Shown here one piece after another: positions 10,598 to 22,700 of a DNA stretch of 64,000 nt. The stretch comes from Auricularia sp. M13 (taxonomy: Eukaryota; Basidiomycota; Agaricomycetes; Auriculariales; Auriculariaceae). The DNA lies in assembly GCA_037042915.1 (NCBI GenBank), contig CM073196.1:2728001-2792000 (forward strand). Direction: 5' to 3'. Below the pieces are notes generated by a model. It was not told the origin of the DNA and did no database searches. It saw nothing but the letters and a program-made list of their open reading frames with translations. A program made the position numbers and the translations under genes. Position 1 is the first letter of the stretch. Each line of letters opens with the position of its first letter.

Positions 10598-13500
10598 TCA
10601 TCGCGTAGGACGAGGGCGCTGGGCAATCTGCTCGCTGCTATTGGTTCTACCAAGTAGCCCGCCCAGCCCACCGACGACGGTGGACACGGTATCGGCCAGC
10701 GGCCGGTATGCAGCCTGCATCTGCTTCACGTAAAATAGGCGAACACTCGTGTTGCTCCAGATGCCCAATGGTGAGATTCCGCGAACGTAGATTTCTCCCC
10801 ATATGAGACTCGTCAACCAGATGAGCGACGCATCGGACCACTGCGCGCATGTTATCAACCCGGCGCATCCCAAACTCACTTTGCTACATACCTGGAATCT
10901 GCGCGGGGTCACCTCTGGGGCGGATGGCAGAACGTCTGTCAGCGTGACGGATCGCAGGAAGTCGAGCACTGGTCCGATGTTCGCTCGACTATGTTTCGCT
11001 TGGATCGCATGCACTTTGGGGAGCAGCTCCGAGATGGCCAGCATAATGGGATCCAGAGGCAAGCCCTGTTGCCATGATGTAACCTGCAGAGAAAGCATAA
11101 GACCATCGACACTCAACATGTCCAGGATGTCATGCGCACCCATTCCTGCGTCGGCACAAATCCATTGCGGCCGACGCCTGCAGCAGCAATGCGTTCCAGG
11201 CTCGCATCTGCGTCGAACGAATCCTGACGCGCACGCATCTTTCCCCGCGCCTTCTCAGACATCCGACCCACCCTCGTTTCCTCGTCGCCCGATGTCTCCG
11301 GCGGGGGAGAGACATGCCCTGTTTCCGGGTCCATAGCACGGATCTCGACCGAGCGCGTCGGAGACATGGGTTCCTCAGGATGCTCGGGGCTCGTTGCTCC
11401 CTCACGCTCCAGTAAACGCGCTTTCTCCTGTCCAGCATCAGTGCCTTCCGTGGGCGTCTCGGTGCCGCCCTTCGTCTTCTGAGCTTGCTCCTCTTTGGCC
11501 AGCTGTATTCTTCGAATTTCACGCAGCCCACGAGCAAGAGTAAACGTGCCGAGGTCTTCGAAGGTTTTGTGTGATCGCAGGAGCGCGTACAGGACGTTTG
11601 GGTTCTCCGCCGGGTGGTGGAACAAAATACTGTTGAATGTTTCCAGCCTGAAGTGGACGTCAGTAGCGATAAACGAAAAGACCGTCCACAGAAGGACGAA
11701 CATGAAGAATAACAGCCTTGGGTGACCTTCGTCGGACAGGAGGAATGCAGGGTTCGAAAACGCCGTTAATAGCTGCACCAGCCGTGTTGCTGCGGTCACA
11801 CTGAGGTTCTGCAAATACGGTGCGCAATTGGATAGCGAAATTATGAGCGCTGGATAAAGCGACGTCAGTTGTCCCGATGTTGTGGCAATCACGGAGTATA
11901 TGCTCTGAGGAATGGTCAACGAGGGCCTTGAAAGCATATGAATCCATAGAGCATACCGTGATCATGAAGTCTGCGATGGTGCCTGTTGTCTGCCACTTCG
12001 CAGGTACGCGTACTTTGACGGGTGAACCGAGGCACTTGCCAAAGGCAACCTCGGCCGACAACGACTGTACGATGTAGGACAGCGCACGACAAAGTCCGTG
12101 ATTATCTAACAGTGGAATGAGCTCCCGTAGAAAAGAAGGCTCGCATTGGCATACGGGGCTTGTCCTTCAGTTCGAGGCTAAAGGTCAGCAGATACACTAC
12201 GATATCCGGCATACGATCCGAGGCGAGGAGATGCGCTTTAAATTTCTACGGCATGTCAGCAAATATCGACATAGAACTTTTCCCAAGTTACCTTGTTCAG
12301 CTCTATCATCTTCCAGAAAAGCACGACTGTGTCACGTATTAGCATGTGGAGATTTGCGCATATGAGTGTGACCGACTTGTCTCGAGTAAAAATGGAATAG
12401 GCCTCCGCGAGCCAGGGAGGACATTGACGAGTGCGCTCATGTGCTGCTCCAGAATGCCCATGATGCCAGTCAGGATGAAGTCGAAATCAGCGCCACGGTG
12501 CTACTGCGTGTGAGTACAAGGCGCAAGGACAACGATGAGCTTACCAGTTTCGCAATAAAATAGCGGAAGGCATTCGTCTTGGCTGTCGGCATCGAACCTT
12601 CGGCTGATTCCACATCGCGGGCACTTGCAGCCTGGTAGTCGAGAGTGACGCAAAGTAATTGCAACGACATCCCCACCACGTTCGTATGCGGATCGTCCCC
12701 TTTCCAGACGAGATGATTATAGGGAAGTTGAAACCCGGATGAGACGAGTTCATGGCTGTGTTGAGAAGTGAGCACAGGACCGTAAGAACAAGTCTGCGCG
12801 GAGTCGCCTGTGTGAAGTGTGCAGTGTATCGACACGTTTGCGATAGTACTGTTGACGGAGAGTAGTATATCTGACGCGAGAGCAGCACGAGCAGGAAGCG
12901 CAGGACCTCCGCCTTGTTTGAGTCAAGTTCCCTCGCCGAGCCAACGTCAGTAGTCGACCCAATGCCGCGCTCCCTAGAGCGACCAGTGAGTCAACGACAG
13001 ACTGAAGAAGCAGACTGTTTACCATATGATGTGGTTGATTTTATGGTGGTCAACCTGCAGTTTGGTGGGCAGAGTAAATCCGCAGCAGAACAGCAGGTCA
13101 ATGGCGGTGGAAAGCAGCCTTTCCGCCAACGCAGGTTTTGTTTCGGTTATGGGTGCAGCAGAGGCTGGTGCATGATCCTCGTCGTCTTCATCGTCGATAA
13201 CGAACTGTGTACCCTGGTCTGCAGTTGCATGCATGGAGTGCTCGACGACTTCCTTTTCCAGAACAGCTCCTCCTCAAATTCCGGGACTTCCATTTCGAAA
13301 ATAACAGGCAAGACGCGTTCCAGGACGCGTAGGCAGTTCAGGACCTGTTTCGACTTGGCATCCGAGGTACCTCCGGGTGAGATGAAAGACGAAGCAAAGC
13401 CGGCGACGGTGGGTGAGCCGGGAAAGCTGTGGTCAAGTAGCAGTTGGAATAATCGCTGCGACACGACGCGAACGAGCATAGCAACATTCTCGGGTGCTGC

Positions 13501-13879
13501 GGCGAGCGCTCTACGAACTATATTCGATGAGATTGAGGGCATTGGAGAGCGCCAAAGGGCTTACGGTCTTGTGGCGTTATGAGAGAGAACACATCCGAGG
13601 CAGAGTCGAATAGTACGGTATACTAGGCGCACGCGTTAGGAGGATACGCAAAGCAGCTAGTTGGAGGGCATACCTGCTCCCAGTACGTGTCTGTTGCAGA
13701 AATGTTCTACGGATAGGAGAAATGGTGCGTGAGCACTCGCTCGGCAGATTCAACACGACACGCACGCGGGTATTCGCCAGCTTCTGCACGCCATTAGGGC
13801 TCGACCGGAACGCAAGCTTGGCGTCGTCGCCGAGGATGCCAAATGGTGAGGTTAGCTGCTTGGGTATTTTGGAGAACAT
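10598..13879 (-). CDS. HID1: HID1-family Golgi trafficking protein
   Basis: Homolog of metazoan HID1 and the fission-yeast Hid1-like proteins (ftp105, hid3), peripheral membrane proteins of the Golgi/TGN involved in sorting and dense-core vesicle cargo. The start MFSKIPKQLTSPFG leads to KLAFR and, after an intron, NISATDTYWEQ, aligning with the HID1 N-terminal DxFWxxFW region. Further exons show CLRVLERVLPVIFE and AIDLLFCCGFTLP. The conserved C-terminal half has LPYLQ-type helices, FSNPAFLLSDEGHPRLLFFM, LARGLREIRRIQLAKEEQ, then SEKARGKMR and GRNGFVPTQEW. A long acidic, serine-rich insert (about 11190-11480) separates these. It ends QRPRPTR. Human HID1 is N-myristoylated on Gly2; this start has Phe at position 2, so that anchor would be lacking unless another start is used. 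Many short introns. Confidence 0.88.
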
Positions 13880-14339
13880 GGTCGGCGTCGAGGAGTGCGC
13901 AGGTGAGGATCGCAGTCGCCCGGCCGGAAACAAACCCGCGCTTGGCTCTGTCTCGCTCAGGCTTGCGGTGACGCTGCCAGTGCCTGCTCGCTCTATTTCC
14001 GACAAGCTCTCTTCTGCTACAACTTGCCGACTGTGCGCCGACTTGGATATGGCTGGACACTAGTTGCATCGCTGCCGGCGTTCTCGGACTGGAATCTGTC
14101 GACCAGGATGGAGTCTACCGCGCACGGAATGCTGATTCAACAAGCTATGCCTGCTCCTGCTTGTTTGGACTGAACGACTGGCATTGACGCCGTCGTATGT
14201 ACCCGACTGAGCTCCCTATCTTGCCGCAGTCTAGCTTGCACTGCGAAGGCTCGTCCGTGCGCCAGCCGCAAGTCGAACACGAGAACGTAGCATGGCATTA
14301 CAATCATCTGGTATCTACATTTGAACTCGCACAGGCCTC
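13880..14339. other. Intergenic, upstream of HID1
   Basis: No gene supported. It lies between the HID1 start and the stop of the cupredoxin gene on the same strand, so it holds the HID1 promoter and the cupredoxin 3' UTR. Open frames here lack family features. Confidence 0.5.
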
Positions 14340-15195
14340 TCAGAGGAGCATCCATGCTGCTGCCAACACCGCGGAGACGACACCAACGGCGCTCTTCTTT
14401 GTCGTGCTCGCGCTGTTCGTGCATGCAAAGTACCCGAATCCACCTCCCGTGGAAGACGACGTCGTGGACGGCGAAGTGCATGCGTTGTTCATTGCAGCGT
14501 TCTGGATGGCATCAGATTCTGGTTTGCATTCACTGCGAGCTGGCATACCATGTACGCAGTGAAGGTGTTGGCTCCAGAGGACGGCGGGTTGATGGCTGCT
14601 ACCATTCCGAACGAGCAGTGGTTGCCGCCGCTGAGGTTCAGGTAAGCGAATGCGCGAATCTCAATGTCTGGACTCACATCGTCTGGCTACACTGGAGATG
14701 TCTGTCAGACTCTCGCTTTTTCCGCTCACTTAGGTGCACACCTTCAGCCAGATGGGGTTCGTGTCGTTGACCTTAATCGTGAATGTTGCTGTCGGCTGCG
14801 TCGATGCGAGGCTAAGGGGGACATTCAGCCAGTGCACGTAGACTTCAACATCTTGACGCACAAGCCAGAGTCAATGCCCGAGGCACTGGTGCCGCAGGGA
14901 TTGTTGAAGTTGGCGGTGGACACTTGGCTGACACTATGGTTGCCGTTGATTCTGCGACGACGTTACAAGGCTGCTCAACCTTTCCTTTGCGGCTTTGCGT
15001 ACGTGAAAACGACCTCATCTCCTGGCTGGGCGGTGATTGTGTTCGGGGTGAACACAAAGTCAGTGCCGCCGACTGCCACCTTGACCTGCGCCTAAATAGC
15101 GAGTCAGCTACTTGAGCTACGCTTGTTCACCGACGCCGGCTCACTGCAAGCGCTGCGACCGGGAAGAATGCAAGAGCGAGGGCCTTGAATTGCAT
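14340..15195 (-). CDS. Secreted GPI-anchored cupredoxin
   Basis: Small blue-copper-like extracellular protein of about 185 residues. The N-terminal signal peptide is MQFKALALAFFPVAALA. The cupredoxin fold follows: VKVAVGGTDFVFTPNTITAQ, PGDEVVFT, then NGNHSVSQVSTANFNNPC. After a 50-nt intron come ATFTIKVNDTNPIWLK, CSQTIGGNHC and SFGMVAAINP. The four type-1 copper ligands expected in the family are all there: His (NHS), Cys (LKC), His (GNHC) and Met (FGM). A serine/threonine-rich stretch (SPSTTSSSTGGG) leads to a C-terminal hydrophobic tail (SAVGVVSAVLAAAWMLL), which fits a GPI signal. One exon is only 14 nt (14678-14691), encoding CSQT plus two bases. Such proteins are common in basidiomycetes as extracellular serine-rich proteins of unclear role, perhaps in the cell wall or in copper/oxidative chemistry. 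Confidence 0.88.
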
Positions 15196-15522
15196 GGTTG
15201 TGCAGGACCAGGGGAGGGATGAATGAGGCTCTCCACCGCTTTGCGAGACGTTTAATACTGCCTGGACTGCGCAGCCCGGCCACAATGTCGCGCTCGGCCT
15301 CCCGAACGTGTAGCACGTCTATCCTGCCAAAATAGCTCACCGCTAATTGGGTACGGTCTGACCGGTTGGTGTGTCGCCGTTCCCGGCGCCGTCCACACAT
15401 GTTGAACGCGGCTTTTGTACGCTGCGCCCCTGGGCCACTGGCAGATTGCTATCAACAACGCTTGAGTGCAGCCCGATCGCATTGTTCTACAGGGAATAGT
15501 AATACAGGCAGGAATGTACATA
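15196..15522. other. Intergenic, cupredoxin promoter
   Basis: No gene seen. It lies upstream of the cupredoxin ATG and downstream of the POL31 stop. A CCAAT motif on the minus strand lies near 15341-15350 and a TATTAAA stretch near 15253. Confidence 0.4.
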
Positions 15523-17165
15523 TCACAGAGTCCACCCAGAAGTCTGAAAGGAAACAGGTCGTACTTCGAGCGTTTTGGTGTTCAGTATCACAACTGTCCC
15601 CGTTTGCGAAAACCTGGGGAGAAGGACAAGGCGAATTGGTCGACCTGCCTCGTCCTCCATGATGTCTGTCTGAAAGGTGCTTTGACACCCTACTACGTAG
15701 ACATGTGGTGACTCCTTTAACACGAACGGGTCGTCGTCAATGAATGGGTAACACCCTGCAAGGCAAATCAGTCATAATGTCGACAGACATGCAGGAGCCT
15801 CAAGTCTTACAAAGGGTATCTGGTGCGGTTGGTGCGAGGTGCCGCCAGCGCAGTGTGTCGCGCGCAATAGCTAAGCGATCCTCGTTTGCTGAATACCTCC
15901 GTATATCGTCAATATTCTGACCAGAGATGGCTACAATACTAAATTGCGCATTCAGTCAGTCACTGAAACGAAACGAAGAAGTGGCCACGATAGGCAGAAC
16001 GTACTTGCAGTCGTCGATGTTGAAAGTGCATGGGTTCGTTTCGCATCGCAGATTCTCAGCATCATGGAGCTCGCCGAATATGGCGCTGGGCATCGGTTGT
16101 TGCGGCAGTGTGGCGCTTGTCGGATCCGAAGGCCCTGGCATTAGGTGCACCGGCATTTGTAGGCAAACATCCAGTAAAAATTTGGAAAATTCTCCGACAG
16201 GCAAGGACGGGAGCTCTAAGTTCTCGATCTGCACCATTTGAGATTAGCTCTGCTGCGGGGAAGAGAAGCCATTGGCACGGACATCTTTGTCCTCGTCCTC
16301 TGGTTGTGCGGCAAAGGAGTCGCCAACGACGATGAGCCGCGAAACGCTGCCGCCGAGGGATTTGTCCGTGTCAGTCCCTAGTTCCGATGAGAGATATTCG
16401 ACCAGCAGTTCGAGTGCCATATCGTCGATATCGTTGCCGAAATCAAGCCCAGAAACCAGTGCAATATGGCTAGCCTCTCCGGATTGACCTGAAATGCATG
16501 AGCGCGTGTAATATTTACAAAATGAAGTGCTCGTACTGTCGATATCCATGGCATCCTCGGCTGGTGAGCCCACTCGTGGCGCTGGAAGAGTAAAACAAAG
16601 GTCGGCGACTTCAAATTCGCCTTGGATGTTTTCACAGCCCAACGCTGCCACGATGACGCCTGTGACCAGATTGAATTTGCTCAGGACTTCTCCAATGAGC
16701 TTGATGCGACCACTTTCGTCTTCGAGCATTATGGCGTCTTCGTCGCTGTAAATCTTGTCGCGCACAGTGGTAGACACGATGTTATGCTATCATATTGTGC
16801 TTTAGTGACAGCAAGATATATCGCGAAAGGCGTACGTCGTTGCCGATATCGTCGAGAATGTTAGGTTTGAGGCGCATCTCCATATAGACCGTGCCGACTA
16901 TGTAGGACCGCTGGCCTTTGGTCACTTCGAGCACCTTGGGAACGTGTACCGCTACGTTGATTAGATCAAATTGCAAAACACGATTTCCAGGTCACGTACC
17001 GTCAGCGGTTGCCCATTTTGCAGCTGCCTGCTTGAGGACATGATTGCGAAGCTTGTGTAGCCGGGCAAAGTACAAGTTTGCAAACTGGTGCTTGTACGAG
17101 CGGCCGCCGACCGCCAACAAGAACGGATTTTTCTCCTCGTGCAGCGTGGACTGGGGTCGGGTCAT
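15523..17165 (-). CDS. POL31: DNA polymerase delta small subunit (POLD2/Pol31/Cdc1)
   Basis: B-family regulatory subunit that holds the Pol delta catalytic subunit and Pol32 together at replication forks; also shared with Pol zeta. The start [17 protein letters not shown] leads to [20 protein letters not shown], the conserved N-terminal helix. Exons then give [40 protein letters not shown] (the OB-fold region) and [11 protein letters not shown]. The calcineurin-like phosphoesterase fold, inactive in this family, covers [35 protein letters not shown] and the conserved NPCTFNIDD. It ends with ETLEVRP-like STKTLEVRP context and TSGWTL. About seven introns. The alternative upstream Met at 17243 lacks conservation, so 17165 is chosen. 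Confidence 0.96.
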
Positions 17166-17241
17166 GGTAACGCGTCTTGTGGCGGAGTTGAGCGAGCGCG
17201 TTTTGCATCCGAGTCGCGTCGTTTGCTCCCGTCCTTCCCTC
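17166..17241. promoter_or_regulatory. 76-bp bidirectional promoter POL31 / CTP1
   Basis: Only 76 bp separate the two start codons. The stretch contains a perfect ACGCGT (17170-17175) and two related sites, GCGCGT near 17197 and TCGCGT near 17214. The ACGCGT box is the binding site of the G1/S factor MBF in yeasts. Shared cell-cycle control of a polymerase subunit and a resection factor is an inference. Confidence 0.55.
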
Positions 17242-19563
17242 ATGACCGACCGCCACTATGTGCCCGTCGAGGCGCACGACGACGACCGGACGCGGAGACT
17301 CAGGGAGGAGAACAGAGGTACCTGGACCGCGCCTTGACTGCTGCGTTCTGGTTACTAATCAATATTCGCAGACCTCACTGCGACGGCTCGTTGTCTACGT
17401 TCTCAAGGCTGTCAAGTAACTGAAACCTTCCCACAGGTCCGCAATCTTCAACGCCAGAACGACAATCTGCGGAAGGACCTGTACGAATCCAACTCCCGCG
17501 TCCTCGAACTCGAGAAGGAGGCTGCGAACCGCGCTGACGACGATGTACCCATATTCGTCGACGAGACCGCGCTCAATGCTGCGCGCGGACGCGTCAAGGA
17601 GCTCGAAGCCGAGCTAGCTTCACAAATAGCGCTCTGCCAGGAGGCCCTGGCTGGAATCGCAACCGTCTACAGCGAGATCGAACTCGCCAACATCGCAAAC
17701 GCGGACAACGCTCGTGCCCTCGAGAGAGTCACTCGTGAACGCGACGACGCGCTTCGTCGCGCTACGAAGGCCGAGGCAGCGCTGGCTGCTTCCAGTTCCG
17801 TAGCGTCTGCAAGGTCGGCCACGCCAGAGGCTCACCACGCGCGTTTAGCCGTGGGTCTCTTGACCCCAGGTACTGCCGGGCGTCCGACGTCGTATGCGGA
17901 GGCACAACTACGCGACCTGCAAGTGCGCTACGATGCCCTCCTGACGGAGAAACGGTCCGTCGAGTCCAAGTATATTCAACTTCAGAACAAGTGGTCAGAC
18001 TTCAAGGAACACCTACGCATGAAGCTCAGCCCGTCCAAACCTCGAGCCGGAGGTGCAGAACCGAGTCGCCGAGAGGTTTCCCCAGCCAAAGAGATGCCTC
18101 CACCTGCTCAACCTATCTTCAAGGCCGCTACGGATTCTTCCCCTATCAATGCTCCTGCTCAGCTCAAGCCTGAATCGCTGGAGGTGAACGACGATCCCTT
18201 TGCGGCCCCACGACCTGTCACCCCAGGATCACCCGATATTGTGGAAACCAGCGAGCCTGAAGATGAAGACTGGGATGGCCAGCCTCTACCCTCCAGGGCT
18301 GTCACCGCACAACCCACACCGAAGCCTTTACCTCCCAAGACAGCCGCATCGAACTTTGCTGGCATCACCCCAGTCAGTACTGCGTCGTCCTCTCGGGCAC
18401 CAGTGACTCCTCGTCGGGTTCGGACAGAGCACATTCTCGTCGCAGATTCTAGTCCGGAGAAAGGGCCATCGCAGCCGTTCCACGTTGACGAGTCTCAGAC
18501 GCAGAGCTCTAGTTCCCCGTCTCAGAGGCACTCGGCACCACCAGAATCGCCAGTGCGACCGAGACATGCACCACCCAGAGCCCAAATCACGACGGGCCTG
18601 GCAGCGACGATGCGCAAACGGAAGGCCAGTGTGTTGAGTGGTTCGTGGACGTTTGTGTACTTCATCCACCACCTGTGTTGACTGTTCATACCTTCAGACG
18701 ACGAAGATGCAGACTCCACTCCCCGCAACGTCAGACCAAAGTCAGATCAAAGCGACCAAGTGGATTATTCTGTGTTCAAGGGCCACGGACGATACAGGAC
18801 GTCATTGCCCGCGTATGTATCGCCTCAGATTGCTCAAAGTTATCCCAGTTGACAATTCGCATAGCGCGGATGCACCAGCGCAGCGCATCAACCAGCTGTA
18901 CGAAATCAACAAGGACGCCAACGACGGTGTTTCGTTCCAGTACAACGAAGTTGTGCGCAACAAGCAGAAGCGTAAGCAGCTCGACGGCGGCGATTGCGAA
19001 TGCTGCAGAGATGTACGCTGTCCTCAATCTCTTGCTGTCGCCGCGTTGATTGACGGGACATGCCAGTATTACGCAGCGGTGGGCCCGATGCCTCCTCGCA
19101 TGCAACCTCCGCGCTGGCGTTCGCCCTCCGAATCGCAGAGCCAGGGCATAATCACAGCCCGGGGACCTTGTCGTCATGCGCCCCAGGCCCGCGAACAAGA
19201 CAGTTTCGGTGATGAAGGCGGCCCAGGACCATCGACCGCCGCGGCCATCGCAGCGCACAAAAATGAAATCTCGAAGCACCGACATGCATGGGCTCCCGCT
19301 GAAACTCCACCCGACTATTGGTGCGTGGTTTGTCTGGAAATTGACTGGTAGTGATAGCAGTTCTATCCTAATTTGTAGGCACATTGGATTCCCTACGACG
19401 CAGGAAGTGGATGACATCAATAAGAAAGCGGCCCGGATGCATGAGCAGAAGCTTCTTCATGTCGCCGCAGAAGCGAGGTGCGTTTCGCGGTATCTGCGTG
19501 GATTCGCCTGCTGACAGCACTACTAGCAAACCCGGTGGAAAGTATAAGAAAAAAGGTCGCTGA
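17242..19563 (+). CDS. CTP1: Sae2/Ctp1/CtIP DNA end-resection factor
   Basis: Cofactor of the MRN/MRX nuclease that starts resection of double-strand breaks. The N-terminal MTDRHYVPVEAHDDD leads into coiled coil (RNLQRQNDNLRKDLYESN, VKELEAELASQ), the oligomerisation part. The long middle is disordered, rich in Pro/Ser with many SP/TP sites (AAPRPVTPGSPD, DSSPEKG), the kind of CDK/ATM targets that control the family. The diagnostic C-terminal domain follows across introns: NKQKRKQLDGGDCECC, YYAAVGPMPPRMQPPRWRSP (CxxC-type metal site), then KHRHAWAPAETPPDYW joined to HIGFPTTQEVDDINKKA, where RHR and HIGFP are the conserved DNA-contact/activation motif. It ends KYKKKGR. It faces away from POL31. 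Confidence 0.95.
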
Positions 19564-19709
19564 ATGGGATGGATCTTGCTTGAACCATTGCAGTTTGTTA
19601 TGTTACGATTGCCTTTGATTTCACCTGCTTTGTCGGCACGATCGAGACAGGTCAATGGCTAATGCTCTATGTATAATATAGTTTATTGTGCGGAAAGGAC
19701 GGCAAGAAG

Positions 19710-22700
19710 TTATGGTGCAGTTGCAACGACAGGGGTAGATGGTACAGACATCGGAGGCGGCGGCACAGTGAGACCGGCTTCACTTGCAACGATTATATCG
19801 TCGAGGAAGCCGGGCAAAAAGCGCTCTATTCGCTCATGTGTGGCGGCCCAAAGCGCGGCCTGCGCCTCGTCCCGTGTGTCTTCGCCCGACGAGGGCGGGG
19901 GCAGCAGGATTTCCGACGCATGCAACACGAGCACAACGTTTTTGAGGGTCTCGGGCACCGATTCGAACTGCGCGGTTGGTCAAATTATGCAGACCCAAGC
20001 TATGTCTACGTACGAGCTGGTCTCGGCGGTCGAGGTTCATCAAACGGTCGAATAGATCAAGAATTTGAATCCACAAGACGCGCACATCGCTGTTGCGCGT
20101 GGCGGGTCGGATTCAAAGTGCAAGAAGACTTTGGCAAGAAGAGCGCTGGCCGAGGCCCGTGTTGCTGACATGCCTTGCGGATCGCGATTGAAAACGGCCG
20201 GTCGCAACAGGTCATCCAGCAGAGGAAACACCACACGGTTGAAGATGTCAGAGACCACGGCTTGGTCTTCAACCTGGCCACTGAGCACGGCTCGTTGCAA
20301 GTGGGCTAACGCGCTGTGCCGAATCTCCCGGCATGGATTGGTAGACTGCCGCCCAAGAGCAGTCAAGACGAACAGGTGCAGGCGACGCCAAGCTACACAA
20401 CCGTGTCAGGGGCGCTAAATTGTATCTATACGACGCACCTTGTGTGGCAGGGAGCGTCGTCTCTGGTAGGATGAGGCCGGCGCGCTTGTACAATGCATAA
20501 AGCAAATCTATTGCCTTCAACCCCTTCTCAACGGCAGGTTCGCTAGCCGCAGGCTGTGTGAACATAACATGGCGGCGAAGACGGACTACATACCTAGCAT
20601 GCGACTGCGTATGTTGTCTCCTGGCTTTAGGTGATTGAGCCTCGACCACACTGCCCGCTATGTTTGCGTATTCGTCCAGTATGGCGACGAAGCCAGCCAG
20701 GTTCTCAGGAGTGACGATGCCCGGTTTCTCAATCAGCTCGGAGATGAGGTCGAATGCAGGCTTGCTCGCTTCAGGGTGCGATGCTGTTACCCTCAGAAGA
20801 GAGAAGACGAGAGCCCATTCTGTTTGTGAACTGGAGAAGATAAGCCACATGTCGAGGAAGAAGCAGCACACGATCGAACTGACCGAATGACGTTCGAATG
20901 TCCACGCACGACTAAAGCGAGACCAGAGATGATTTGTTCTGCAACAGCATTGACGACGTCGATCTGCAAGCCACCAAGAACGTCTAGAGCCACATATAGT
21001 TGATCCGCAATGACGTCTGAAGCCAGCATGAGCATTTGAGAGCGTACCGATGGGCTCTGGCTCCCTCTACACACCTTTCCCGCAACAATCAAACAAAGCC
21101 GCAATAACCCAACCACTGCGCGTTCAATCAAGAGTACGCTGTAATTCTGAGCTACAGAAAGCAGCGACGAAAGATGTTCGAAAACAATTGGCCTGGAAGA
21201 GATAAATTGTTTGGTCCTTCGCGTCCGCGATACCCAACGCACCAGGTTTCCTCTATGTGTTCCTTCCTGTGGCACGCAATGCTGACCATCATCTCCATCA
21301 AGAAAACGGACGCGGGGTCGTATGCTAAGGGCGCGTCGTCGATGTCGTTCGCGGCGTCCTTCTTTTTCTCAAATGTCCTTTCAGAAGCCAAGTGCTGCAA
21401 TGCACGCAGAGCCGCAAGCAGTGCATCCAGCTCCAGTGACCTAGCAATGAAGTGAGCAGGTTCGGTATCGATTTGTGAGATGTACTATCACCCACAAGAT
21501 GTTGGAGTAGAGTTCATCGAGCCGACAAGCATTGATGCAATCTATGGTGCTCATCGTCGACTCAACCTCGGCATCTGTGGCTTCCGGAACAAGCGCCTCT
21601 GTGCTGGCGCTATATGGCGTTAGAAGGTACGAGGACAATGTCGACAATAAGCCTGCATCGCTGCGAGGCGCAGGACGAGAAGGAGCTGCCGGGGCTTGCA
21701 GCGGAATCATCGAAACGCCACCAAGGAAGTCCTCCATTTGAAGCATTCGTGTCGGGAGGAGCTGGTGCATGAAGAGGCTTTGGAACACCTTGAAAATCTG
21801 CAATATTATTGCGGTTAGTACGTATTCTATATTCTGAGTAACCAACGGCACCTGCAGCCAGCCTTCGCGGATGGAGTTTGCATTGCTATTTGCGACGGTG
21901 AAGAGAACAACAGCAGCAAGCTGCCCGCGGATGTTCGTGCCAAAGTTGATCGACAGAGATGACACGGTAACACTCTGGCCCTCAACTTCCACGACCGGGT
22001 TATTGAGCGACTTGATGTCCTCCTGCACGAGTCCCGTAGCGCGTGAGAGCGTAGCAGCAATATAGTCGAAGACTTCCGGCAGCTGAAAGACGCCAGCTAA
22101 GCTGGCACATTGCCTGAATCCACCGACGGCCCGTTGGATGGTTTCGTCATCGTCACAAGTGCTAAGCGAGTACGCGATGGCGGAAATAACTTGCTTCCAG
22201 ACCGCCTTGAACATTTCCGCATCGAACAAGTTTGTGTTGCAGACCATGAAAGTTCCTAGATGCCAAAAAAATCACTCAGCGTGCTCGCACGAACGGGATC
22301 GTCTTCCTTACCGGCTTGCCGTGATCGCACGAGCAACTCCTTCCACGCATAGTCGAATCCCACTTGTCCCAAGTGTTCCTCGGGCATGATGATCTCGCGT
22401 TTGCGAATGGAATCGTAGATCGCGCGCTGCAAGGGACATGAACGGGTAATTTACCAGCCAGTTGAATCAGCATACCAAGAATTCTGGAGGGAAGTCAACA
22501 CCATCGTTCATGCCGCGAAGATTACGTTGGTAATCTTCAGGGGTCATGCGTTTTCTGTTCTGGGGGTTGTGCTGGTCCGTGTTGAGCAACAGAACGGAAT
22601 ACGCGAGAATATACACCGCGTCCTGCGACTTGATGGGCTCTAATGGTACACATTAATACCCTGTCGTTTAAAGCTGCTAATCGGTCACTTACCTGGCCGG

